NCBI GenBank assembly: GCA_000708835.1
Contig: DF237532.1
Location: 1-55,146, forward strand
From: Klebsormidium nitens
Taxonomy: Eukaryota > Streptophyta > Klebsormidiophyceae > Klebsormidiales > Klebsormidiaceae
Direction: 5' to 3'
Length of the DNA stretch: 55,146 nt
How positions within the stretch are numbered: position 1 is the stretch's first letter; each line of letters begins with the position of its first letter. Made by a program: the position numbers and the translations under genes. The notes beneath the pieces were generated by a model. It saw only the letters and a list, made by a program, of their open reading frames with translations. It had not been told where the DNA came from and searched no databases. This document shows positions 1 through 11,800 of this stretch, piece after piece.

Positions 1-1477
1 AGTTTCGTCGTTATCCTGCCAGCACTTCGCTTAAGCTGGCCAACCGTCACAATCAGTCACTTCTTTGTGCGAGGGTGACGGTTTCGGTTGTTTCTTGATC
101 TGGATTGGGCATCCTTGTTTTCAGCATTTTTCTGTTCGCTCGGCCCGACACTTGGAGTTACACTGTGTACCGGACAGCCTAGACCAGATATGACAAAATA
201 TTGCTTCTTGTTTTGGTTCATTCGGTTCACATTTGAAAATTGCCTGTAGCCAATGCCTTCCTGAAAATCTGCAGGCCTAAGTTGTGGGTCAGTGTGCCTG
301 CGAAGTTGCTTGCTGGCCAATGTTTCTCGAGCGGATATGCACACCCAAGACTTTGTCGGCATGTCCATGTCCGGTCGCTACTGTCTACATTGCTCAGGCA
401 GAAACTTATACGGTAAAGCGCGTCATGATGTTGTCTTTGTAATTGGCAGCCAGAGTCACGCCCACTCAGCTTCTCCAAACACTGGCACGGTAATTCATTC
501 ATTCAGTGCAAGTTCAACTTTCAGACGACCGTCCTGTCAGCATCCCATGCATCTGTCGATTTACGTGCATACGTATGCCGGCCGCCCGCGCTGTCTATTT
601 CATGCCGTAGCACGTGGAACAGCTTGAGGGGTCGAATGACGCATAGTAATTACGGTGACGATTTCTATTTTCTGCGCAGCGCTAAATTGACCCTTGCAGG
701 TACGTCGTCTGTCAATCAAAAAGAACAATTGCAAACGGTAACATATATACAGTACACGTGCAAAAACTATCTGCCCCAAAGTCAGAAGAAAGTTTAGACT
801 ATATATGGCATTCCTTCGCATCAAATCCGGTGAGTACTTTTGGGACCCTGGTCTGCTGGCACTAGAATGTGTCCGTTTCCTATAAAATCTGTACTCTCGT
901 AAGAGTCTGCTGCCAACAAATATTAGCAGAGACGACATCCGGTGGATCCGACTCTTGGCAAACCTTCAAACCCTTCACTTGATCCAAGAGGTCGTCACGG
1001 CCTCGAGAGGGTTGATACCAACGGGCGCGTCACGGCCCTGAATGAGACCTGTGCAGGCAGGCCAGGGAAAGAGCAACCCGTTCAGTTCCTTCCAGAAATG
1101 TCGCCAAGTTACTGAACAATACCGACGGGGCGAACAAACAGACTCTGTCACCAAAACCTATGCCGTTTTCGCCCGAGCCCCAAACCGCTGACGTTCCTTG
1201 TGTCGTCAGCCACCGCCTGAGGTTTGCGCCGCGCCCTGCACTAGGACCAATGGGTACACCGCTGCTTGCAATTGCGTTCCGCGGGGAATCTTCTCCCATG
1301 AGGACTCCCTCAGCGGAACCTGGCACGTGTCACCGAGCGGAATCCGTTCGCTCGCCCGGAAGACCGATGCTCCCCCCCCTGAACACCGATGGCCCCCCCT
1401 CTTTGCCGTTTCTCACTGGCACATCCGTTTAACCCCTCTCCGATGCTGTCAGGGCCGCGAGCATGCGCGCGCGCAAT
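1..1477. other. No gene recognised
   Basis: I see no supportable gene here. Short overlapping ORFs on both strands have no family features. The part from about 1030 to 1477 is GC-rich with runs of C (around 1372-1400) and could be the flank of the helical ORF that follows on the minus strand. Confidence 0.5.
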
Positions 1478-2104
1478 CTAACCGCCGCCCGTTTCCGGGC
1501 TCCCCCATCTCGCCAGGTCTTTCGTAACCCGGTTTTCCAGAGCACTCTGCATGACCCTTCTCAGCTCTTTCGTCAGCAACGCATCTGCCGCATCTCGGTG
1601 GTCGCTGATCTTCCGAACCTCCGACTCGTACGCACGTGTCAGCTCCTTCACCTGAGCGCTGATCGCTTCCGTCGCTCGCCACACTTCCGCTTCTCGTCCC
1701 GCGGATTCAACGGCGAAGGCTTTGAGAATACGGAGCTGCTCCGCGGCTCGCACGACCAAGGGCGCCCGCCGGATATCCTTAAACCCGGCAATCGTGGGCT
1801 TCTCGACTTCGAGAGTCAACCTTTCGAGAGCAACCGCTCCACTCGCGGAACTTCGCTCCAAAGCCCTGACCACTTCTCTTCTTTGCCCAGGCTCCGCCTT
1901 CTCTTTAGCCAACGCGCTTCCGATTTCACCCAACGCAACGCGCTGTTTCTGTGCCTCCGCTTCCCTCAAACCGACGGCTTCCAACGCTTCGCTCACTTCC
2001 TTCTTCTTCTCTGCGAGTTTCCCTGTTTCCCTGGCCTCTTCAGAGGCGCCGAAAGGCGCTGCCCAACCGCCCTCTGCCAAGTCCTGTCTTTCCATTGGAA
2101 GCAA
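1478..2104 (-). CDS. Hypothetical charged helical (coiled-coil-like) protein
   Basis: An open frame of 208 codons ends at 1478. It starts at 2104 or, more plausibly, at an ATG three codons in (2095). The product is rich in Ala, Glu, Lys, Arg and Leu with long helix-favouring stretches: residues about 23-70 (EEARETGKLAEKKKEV and onward) and 110-190 (AEQLRILKAF, SAQVKELTRAYESEVRKI). There is no signal peptide, no membrane segment and no Cys pattern. I do not recognise a family. Composition and length argue against a chance ORF, but no gene neighbours it and a transposon or decayed-gene origin is possible. It could also be one exon of a larger gene. Confidence 0.45.
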   Translation of the reverse strand: MLPMERQDLAEGGWAAPFGASEEARETGKLAEKKKEVSEALEAVGLREAEAQKQRVALGEIGSALAKEKAEPGQRREVVRALERSSASGAVALERLTLEVEKPTIAGFKDIRRAPLVVRAAEQLRILKAFAVESAGREAEVWRATEAISAQVKELTRAYESEVRKISDHRDAADALLTKELRRVMQSALENRVTKDLARWGSPETGGG

Positions 2105-2759
2105 GAAGAACGGTTTAGCGCTTCGTGGATGAAAGGGTACTTATCTCCGAGTCGTGATTACGGGAACGCTTCCTACACTTTTATCACTAGTTTCTGTAAA
2201 TAAGAAAGGTGCCGGCAAAGAGAGCATCAGCCAGAGTGCTTTTGGTAGCACAAATCAGGTTCTCTGGACCTTTCGAGCCGCACTCCTTTCGCATGATTCT
2301 CAGATCGACACTCGTCTTGCCCATTGTCAATACCGCGTGTGGCCAATTGATGCGCACGTGCCTCCTTTACTTCGACATGCACCCCGGCTCCTTGTACAGC
2401 CTGGTGTCCTGCCCATTTTGAGTCTTAAAGTCGACGTCCTGACTGATTCCTGATTTTTTTGACAGCCACTACTCCGAGTCGATCCGTGCAGCTTGCTTGC
2501 ATCTTGTTGATTTTCGTCTGTATTATTGTTCCCCTGGTACGTTTGAAATGGTGAGATCGAGTTTCTTGGGTTGGTTTTCTGATCAAAGACGGGTAAGGGC
2601 ACAGTGCGTGCTTAAGTCCTCATACCGGCCATGGCGTGCTTTCGCTTGCCGGCCGCGGTGCCCTTATTCTTCATTCTGTCCGGACTCCGATCGCCAACAT
2701 ATCACTGACCACGCAAACGGAAAAGACTCGTTTGCCGATAGGCAAGCAGCCGGGAAGCA
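2105..2759. other. Intergenic, nothing recognised
   Basis: No ORF or repeat here could be supported. It lies between the helical ORF and the left edge of the 2-kb dispersed repeat. Confidence 0.4.
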
Positions 2760-4790
2760 TACGGAAAACAGGCAATCCAGCGGCAGGTGAGTTCTTGGCG
2801 GTTGGCTACCTGAGTCATGGCTCTGCCGAAAAGAGAATAGAGCTCTTCAGGAAGAGCTTTCTTTTCGGCTACACCTGTTTCGAAGGCCGACAACCTTGGG
2901 TACAGTAGTAAACGCTACAAGAACCGACTCCGTAGAATCAGGGGCTGTGGCACCCCAAGTGGGCCGAGTGATTCTGCCCAAACTCGCCGTCTGTTCAGAA
3001 AAACGGAGGCAGCCTCAATTCACAGCCAAAAACAGCTCGTACATCCGCTTTATTCCCAGATCATCTGAAGTACTTAAAGGATCAGGGGAACACGTATTTG
3101 TTCAAGCCGAGGCAAAGAAGAACCACACACTAGCGCGTCGGCAGCGGTAGTCACGCCAGCCCGTCATGCCAGCCCGTCACTCTTGTGACGAACTCTAAGT
3201 CACTGTACGTTTGGTAGTTTGGTGTTCTGTAGTCTGGTAGGAGAAGCATAATTGCCTTAAATTCTTCCTTCCACGGTATCCAAATGGCTCTTTTTGGGTG
3301 GAGGCTGCTTCAGAGAACTACGTTTGTCGCGGCGGGATCTGAGAGCTGGTGCGATCAGATTGTACTACATACCGGGACGGAAATTATCAGTCCCATTCAT
3401 TCAATTGAGACTCTGATTGGTGGCAAGGACAAAAAGCACCCTGGCGGCATCGCCAGAGGAATGCCAAGTAACTGGAGCTACTACTACTGGATTTTATGTT
3501 TTCTCCTCGCAGCGCCTTACATCAGTTAACTGCTCTGGATCAGCACACGGATCAGGTGCCCAGAACAACGGAGGCCCTTTCAGGCTTGAAGTGGGTCGGC
3601 TGCATGGCTTGACGTCATTTTATGCTTACGTTTTCGTTCAAACTAGTTTCCCTCGTGGCTGTGGGTCTCACATCCGCACGCTATCCGACCCCTTCCGTGC
3701 GTTGCCAGGTCGCGTAAACTTGGGGCTTCTTGATCGATGCGGCTCGGTCGCATGACGGAAACCCGAGCTGTTTAGTGTAAGTAAAGTCTCTTGACGTAGG
3801 CCTTATCAACTCTTGCGGATAAGCAGTCACCTCGTGAAGTGGAAGCACGGCGAGGAGGTGGCTTTTGCATTGGCTTCCCAAGAAGTCACTCTCTTTCGGT
3901 ATATATATAGCACCGTCTAAGCCGCCTGAATTCACCTCCATCGATGTTGGCTGCTAACTTTATCTCAGTTTCTAGTCATGTCCATTTTTCTAGGCGTCTT
4001 TTGGGGTCGGCAAGCTTGTTACAACTGCTATTTCATGGTGAATAATTAGTCCTTGTTCACGGGACTCTTAGGACTCCGTTTCTCCCTCGCGGTTGACATC
4101 TGCTTCCTGCGAGGCCTGAGAAGCGCTGCGGAAGCCGTCGCAGAATGTTAACATCACAGAACGGGGTTCGTTGCTAACCAAGCTTGTTAGGAGAAGTAAA
4201 ACCGGGCACCTCACATTAGAAGAGACTCAAGACGGTTGCGGACAGCGGGCTTCGCTTTCCTTGTCGGACGGTGCCGCCAAGACACTTGGCGAAGTCCGGG
4301 CCGTACTGGACGAGCTGCGAACGGGATCGGAAGCAAGTCGGGCGCGTTCAGACGGAACTCGGACGGTATTTGGGCGCGAGCTGCGGGCGTCGGATCCGGA
4401 CGGATCCGGCCGGACGCCTTCCGTTCAACGGCCACTCGCGCGCGATTGCTTTTGTGGGCGCTGCCACGACAGCGACCAGCTTTCAATTCTCATGCAGAAT
4501 GTCCGGCGCAAGGATTTGGGGCACCTCGAATTTTTATTATTGATCAAAGATTTAGCGTGCCATCTTCAAAGTGCGCCAGACAAGGCGCCAAGCGACGCGT
4601 GCGCTGTCCGATACAAAACTGAGAAGTGGTGGCCGAGAGCCAATGGGCCCGAACATGCCACGTTTTTGATTTCATTTACGCCACGCAAAACTTATTGTTG
4701 ATCACGGTAAAGCGCGAGTACGTGAAGGACTAAGTCCGCTCTTCGGGCAAGTTGCTCGAAAGCTTAGAACGGACACGTCTCAAATAGCGT
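2760..4790. repeat. 2-kb dispersed repeat, copy A
   Basis: This block is collinear with 20340-23015, diverged but recognisable in many places. Shared words include the segment with TGTGGCACCCCAAGTGGGC (2947 and 20558), GGCTCTGCCGA (2819 and 20413), the CTCACATCCG stretch (3667 and 21297) and the GTCCGCTCTTCGG stretch (4734 and 22967). The right half carries many GGACGG words in a GC-rich segment (4240-4440) resembling a third locus at 23920-24270. No terminal inverted repeat, poly-A tail or transposase frame was found, so the class is unknown. The long ORF at 4171-4701 inside it looks like a by-product of the GGACGG words. Confidence 0.7.
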
Positions 4791-5812
4791 AAGAGCTATT
4801 CGCCGGATCACCTTAGTGATTCAATGATTAATCAAATTGTCACGCCCAATGATTTCCTCAAAAAATATATGATGACATGGTTCTTCCTTCAGTATCGATG
4901 ATATATCATGCTTCATCGTGTGTATCATATAATAGTATCCTCGCACAACACAGTCCGGCTTTCTAAAGTAACGGTCAAAAACGACGTACATGACTAGACT
5001 TGTATGCTGCCAGAGTGTGTGGCTGTTCGACCTGATTTACACGGAAGTCGACGCTTAAACTTGATCTATAAAACAGTACGCGTCGATCAATAGTTGACTG
5101 CCGAAAGTAATCTGCCACCAATTGTCGAGGCTAACCAACCAGATTGAGCTGGCGCGTGGTAGCAGACCATGCCGTTCTACTCCATAATATACCAAAATCC
5201 TTAATAGCGAGGTGCGTATGATTATCGGATGGATTCGACCCCTAGCTTCAATCCTGCACTTCGAAGAACAAAGACTACCAAGATTTTGTTCCTAGTGATT
5301 CGACACCATTAAAGTTGATTGCAGCATTACATTGTTGAACCAGTCCAGTAATTACGCTGTAATTTACCAGCTTAGATAGTAACCACTGCCTATCATTTGC
5401 GCGCTTTGACTGACACGAAGCTAGCAGTAAGCGACCAATTTACCGGATGTCCAGCCAATATTTTTCCAACATATAATCTACACCAGTATAGCGTGCGGTG
5501 ATCGAGGATAACAACTCGATGCTTTTGACTCGCAATCCCCAATCGATCCCTATTCTTCCGGAAATTTACCTACCCCAAAATCGCCGCATGGAACAGTTCA
5601 CTTTTGTTGATTTGCAACCAATGCAATCACCTCCATTTCCGATTGATCTCCATGCGTTCGCCCACAATCCTTTAATCGAGTAGTCTGTCGGTCTGCTCAA
5701 AACCTTGTGGACATCGCTTTCAAATCCCTTTCGAAAACATCCTTCCGGCCGAACCTTCCATCGTTTGAGTATCCATGTATCGACGTCGAATCTCGAAAAG
5801 CCTCAAACCCGC
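4791..5812. other. AT-richer intergenic, 3' side of the OPT gene
   Basis: I see nothing convincing here. This stretch lies just downstream of the OPT stop codon on the minus strand and should contain its 3' UTR and polyadenylation site. No family-like ORF is present. Confidence 0.4.
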
Positions 5813-8800
5813 CTAAAACACCGGGCACCCTTCGACAACAATCCCCGGCGCGGTCGGGCACGACGCAAGCGGGCAGTGGTCGGTCGTGGTCCCTCCGTTA
5901 CCCCACCAACTGAGGACCGTGTTCTGATTCTGGAGCGCCGCGAAGATTATAATGCCCATGAAGGCGACCCCGGTGTCGAGCGCCGCGGAAAGCACGTAGT
6001 TGTAACGGGACCACCAGCCTTTGTAATACTTGAAGATGAGGTAGTTAAAGATGAAACCGGTTAGGATCCAAGACGAGTAGTTGACGGGCGTCGCGGGCGG
6101 CAGCAGCGCGGTCGCGCCGAGGATGACCGGGACATTCACCTTGCGGAGCCACTGCAGAAATAAGAAAGTCATTTGCATTGGCACGCAAAGACTCCTTTTT
6201 GAACCTGTTTTGTAAAAAATGTAATGAACCGGTCGCGCCCAGGATGACCGGGACATTCACTTTGCGGAGCCACTGCAGAAACAAGAATGGTTTCTTTCAA
6301 TCGGAGCCCAGAACCAACGAGATCAGGCGGCGAAAAATATGAACAGAATCAGGCACTTCCTCTTGGTTCAGACAGGTGTTAGCGAGCCCAATTGATAATC
6401 TGCAAAACCACATCCAAAATGTCAGATGTAAATAGGTATGCGGACAGATCGTTATGACTTTGAATTGACACACAAAATGTAAAGACTGTTTTCTTGTGAG
6501 TTCCTGTCTTTTAAAAGATGCAAAGGACCGCTTTTGGGTTTTCTGATTACTCTTTTCAGCCTCGCACGCATGTGCAACTCCTAAGACAGTAACCGGGGCC
6601 TCGATCAAGGGTCGATCTTTCGGGCAACTTGGATCGGGCAATTCCCGCTTCATCCTCGGGTCTGCAGAATTGCATGGAAGTTTCCCATCTAACACAGTGT
6701 ATATACGAGACTGCTCTTTACCCGACAAAAAGCGTTCCAATACACGTATTTGCGCTGCCGCATCGAAAACTTGCTCTGAAGCTACCGCGGCTGCCAGCCC
6801 ATTCGACCGTTGCATACGTCTGATTACGGACTCGGAGTTTCTTCTTGTCTTCGTACCCCACTGCTAATCCCATGTTGAGGCCCGAATCTAAGCACCGAAG
6901 GGGAGCCTGCCTCAGGCGGATACGACGCAAAATCCCGCCCTGCTAGTTGACCCTTTACCGTGATTTTTGGCGGTTAACCTCAGTCGATTACGGGCTGGTT
7001 TGGTGCTGGTACTCAACTGTCTAATGACCATACTCGAGCAGTGACCAGGTTCTAACCACTGTAAATGATAGCCCGGTTTAAGATCGTTGTGAGGCCGCTT
7101 CGATCTTAAACCTATTCAGATTTTCAGGCTATTTTGGTCTTAAACGTTGTGTCAGACCATTTTGATCTGAAATGCTGAATTTCTGAGATCAAAACGGCCT
7201 CAAAAAACGATCTTAAACCGGGTAATGATTTATTGTTAACATGGTTACGACGCGATTGTTGGCCAAAGAACAAGACTCATGAAGATTGGTTAGCGAACGT
7301 GGTTAGCAGCCAAACCTTCCTGTGCTTCTCACCTTGACCTTCGGGAAAACCTGCGCCGCCGCCCAGAACGGAACCGGAAGCAGGAAACCCGCGAGGAAGA
7401 ACCAATTGAGCGCGCTGTAGTCGCCCAAGCTGCCGAAGATGCGCTTCGGCCCGATCACCCCCCAAATGATCGACGCCGAGTAGAAGACGTTGGCGGACGG
7501 GCAAGTCCAGGGAGACCCGTCAGGCAAAAGATTTGTGTTGCAAATGTTGTTAATGGAGCCGTAGAGCCAGAACGCGACGGCCAGGTTCATAATCCCCGCG
7601 ATCAGGGTGCCCACCACCTGTATAGGGGAGAAACCGCGGTTAACCGTACCTGGTTAGGGTTTGTTAGGTGTTCTTTTAGAAGACAAGACTGGTTAAGGGC
7701 CGCTCCGTTGGTTTCGCTGATAGAGCCAGAATTGGTTAAGAAATCAGTGGGCGGCGGACGAATTTGTAAACACGGCCCATATGCAGGCACAGATCGAGCA
7801 CACGCACAGCGGATTGTTGAGAGCATCACCTTTCTTGTTTTAAAAGATTGCAGGTTAACATGCATCGTGCACACACAGGGCGTGAAGTGATATCTGGATA
7901 CTGATGTTCGTGGGGAGAGGACGTCATCCCGCTTCGCTGGAATGAATGAAGTGCTGGCAGACGGACACAGGTTGCCTGGAATCGGTTCATGACAAAAACA
8001 TTTTTTTTTCTGTATAAAGGGCAGTTGCTTTTACTTCGAAACAAATACCTGAACATAAAGTTAAGAAAGGAAGGGCCCGCTAACCTGAACGATGAACATG
8101 GGGCGCGGAGGGATCTTCATGTATTGCCCCAGCTTGAAGTCTTGCAGGAACGAGATGGCTTGCGTCATGCTGATGTAACCATACGTCTTGAACACCACGT
8201 TCGCGATGGGCTTGCCCGGGAGGATGAACCCGATCATAAACTCCGTAATGATGTTGAGCCCGGGGATCTGCACCGGGAACGCCACAGGTAAGTCGGTGCT
8301 AACAGGGGCGATAACCCGACTTTAGGGGTTAAGTTTTAAGAAATGGCATCGGCTTCTACTTCGAAGTTTTCGAAGAAGACCCGGTCGCATTCTGGCCGGG
8401 AGCGAATATATGCTGCAGGCCGGACGCTTCTACATCGCAACCGTAGAAGACTACAATGATCAGGATTTTCACTTGCTGACGTGTTGGCTACTGACACGTG
8501 GCAGGGAAGGCAGTTTAACCAGTGGTAAAAAGTTAGTGTGTTGAAACCCTCCGTCGCTGAAGCACTCGGGGAAACGGCGCAATGAAAAGGCGCCGATTCC
8601 GTCGGATGAGTTCTGCTGAGTTTGGTCGGAGCAGCGGAATTTACGAAGTGAAGACAGGCACTGCTTTTCTTAAGCGAGCTTCACTCCCCCAGAGTCCGCC
8701 AGCACTGAGCAGCGACACAGGAACTTTTGGTTGCTAACCAGGCTCATTAGGAGACTCGAATTTCAGGTTACTGAACAAATAGCCGGGCTTTTATCTCGTC

Positions 8801-11800
8801 CTAGGGCTGGTTACGGCTCAAGTCCGGTCAATGGACATTTACCCACTTTTAACACCTCATAACCAGCCCATAACCATCCATGGGTGAGGGCCAAAACCTT
8901 CCATGTGCGTACAGAAGCCCCCAATGATGGGCTCTTTTCTGGCGACTAGGAACCGTTCTCACCTGATTCGTGGTCGCCGCGATGACCCCCACCGGCAGCG
9001 TGAAGAAGATCGCGAGCGCGGTCGCGAGCAGAACGCCCCACCAGGGCAGCTGTAACCCGAAAACTTCGCAGGTAACGATGGACAAACCCACGGTTACGAC
9101 CAGAAGGATAATGAACCAGATCCAGGGGATGTCCTGGTAGCGCTGCATCAGGCGCGTGTGGATGTCCGGCATACGCTCGCCCACTGCACAGAAACGTTTA
9201 GAGGTTTTTGAGGGCTGTTTTCCCTCTAAAGCTGGCAGAATGGACGTTACAAAAGCTCCGTGCGTTTTAAGCGGTCGCGAAAGGACGCTCGTGCATCGTA
9301 GTCCTGAGGAGAAAGGTTCGACTGTCCCTACTCAAACTTGACATTGCGTTCAGCGACCAAGATAAACCCCGTGTTGAGTTATCTTGTCGCCTGAGGGGAG
9401 ACCAGTTCCTCTACGCCCTTTTGAAGAAGCGGGGACGAGCAGTCGGGGGCGTATACGCAGAGTACGGTAGAGTGTAAGAGCGCGCGCGCACTCACACGAT
9501 GAGCGCGCGCGGTGGTAGATGTCCCGCCCGTGCCACAGCAGCAGGTGGCTAATTGTCGCGGTTAGCGTGGCAAACCCGACGCCGTAGGTTATGGCGAAGA
9601 ACCCGGTGAGGTGCGGCTTGCCATAGGCCGCGTATTTTGCGTAGTCGACTTGCAGGTTGCTGTCCAGGATCTGCACAAAACAATCGCTAGAATGTTTCGA
9701 CGTCGAACATACGATCTCAGCGAATGGATAGGAAATGAGTCCTGGCGTGTAGCAGGTCAACAAAGACGACTCGCGGTTCCAGGAAAGGAACTAGAAGGAC
9801 CTAGAACTTATGACTTTGGAGAGCCAAACACGTCTCGTGTGAAGAATTCTTTCTTTGCTAGTTCTACTAGCCAAGTTTGAGACTTCGACTCAAGTTTCTC
9901 GAAAATAAAAGGAGGTCGAAGTGGGAATGAGTCGCCCCTCGACTCACGAGCGGAGGTAATCAGGAACTAGAGCGGTCGGACTTTCTTCTTTATCACACGC
10001 TTGATTGGCCGTTTCCGCTCAGAACTCAACTGTAAATCATCGAAACAAACTCCAAGTCTACGACATCACCCCTGTCGCGTAAAGGCTACTCAAAATAGAT
10101 TCGACCATCATACTGAGATGTCCAGACAGAACTTTGTCAAGTGCTAGATTAATCTGGATGAATGCATGCGCGCGCGCTCCCGACCAGTGAAAGAGCATGA
10201 CTCATTTTCGGACCTGGACAACAACTAGAGGCGGCGCACCTTGCTTGTGACGTACGGCTGACCGGTTTTGAGAAAGAGGCGAGACGACAGGATCGGGTAA
10301 TTCTTGGCGTCGTATATGTTGTTCCAGTATACAATGGGGACGATGACGTATGTGACCAGAAGGAAGCCGACCAATACGTTGGCAATCGCGAACCTGCGCA
10401 TAAGCGGGAAAAAGAAGAGGTTTTCGTTCCTAACCAACCCTCGCTGAAGGTTATATAACCAGCTCTTAACCAGCTTCATTTCGTCGAAGGGCATCTAACG
10501 GGGCACTAACCGGCAAACCGGGCTCCATTAACTTCGCTTTTCCCCTCTGCGAAAGCGAACACGCTTAAAGTACCAGGCCGCGTTCATAGAACTGGTAATG
10601 TCGATGTCAGCGTACCGATGTCCGAATGCATAAATGAAGGCTAACACTTCAATGCATGAGGGAATCATAAGGGAGACAGCTTCAATGCGCCGAATTCACC
10701 GAGTTGCTTTGCTAACCGGAGTGGAAACAATTTGGAAATGGAGAAGCGGCGCTTCGAAAGAGTTTTTCAACCGTCCCGGCTCCGAAAACTTTGGAAGTCC
10801 AGGGAACTTACTGAAAGCATACAAGTCTCGAACAAACGAAAAGACCGCTCAGGGATTTCAAAGCAGACGCTCAATCCTAAGCCGACAATAGAAACGCTAT
10901 GCAAGGGTCACGATCCTAGTTTCTAGCTGCGAGGCGAGGCTCTTACGCAGAATTCCGACCCGATTCGCACAAACCACGAGCTTACGCAAAGTACGTTCTT
11001 ACCAAGGAGTGGCAAGCGGCGAGAGGAGGAACGCTGATATGGTCGCCCAGTCCAAAGCGAAAGCACCGAGCCCGAGTCCTTCCAGACCTGCAAAACATGC
11101 AAATTCGTTCCGTTTCCGCTTCCGTTCTGACGATTCAGCGGATGAGGAGCAACTCGCGGCCGGCGGCTGCGCAATGACTCCTACTTGAGATCCAGGAAGG
11201 CGACCTACGAAAATGGGCATAAAATGCATCCACTAACCTCCTCACTAAACCAGGGTTAAGATGCTAACCCACCTGAGCCGACCTGCTGCGCGGTAACGCT
11301 CTTCTTGAACGCCCAGCAGATCCAGGAGAGTGACGTCATGATGGTCATGACGTAACCGGGGACCATGTACCAGATGAAGCTGAGGAACGCCGCGATAAGG
11401 AAAAATTTGATGCGGGTCATTCCCCGGCCCGTCTCTTTCTCGTGGAGAGTCCTGAAAGTCACAAAGGGTGAAAAAATGTTCATTTGATCTGCGCGCTAGT
11501 AGGGCCTTCCAAGCGCGCCGTCAAGATTGTTGCGGAATTGGAGGAAAAGCGAGCCGGGCAAAGTTATGCGGCTAGATCGTTGCTCGCTACTTCGTCACGT
11601 CGCCCGGTCGCATATCTCCCAACGCTGGCGAGCTATACGAAGAGAGAAACGACTTACGTCGAGTTCGAAACTCCAACAAATCATCGCTGATGAGAGTCGC
11701 GCTTGGCGTTACTGAGTCAGAGTTGGAGACCCCAAAAAGCACAAGGGCTGCTGACTCATTTGGCATAATACAGCCTGGTCATCGGACACATAACCAGATT

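Noticed and set aside
4171-4701. A 176-codon plus ORF in repeat copy A, with similar ones at 21714-22205, 23927-24379 and 24049-24387
   Set aside because: They fall on GGACGG-rich DNA where stop codons are rare in several frames on both strands at once. The two repeat copies do not preserve one common frame.
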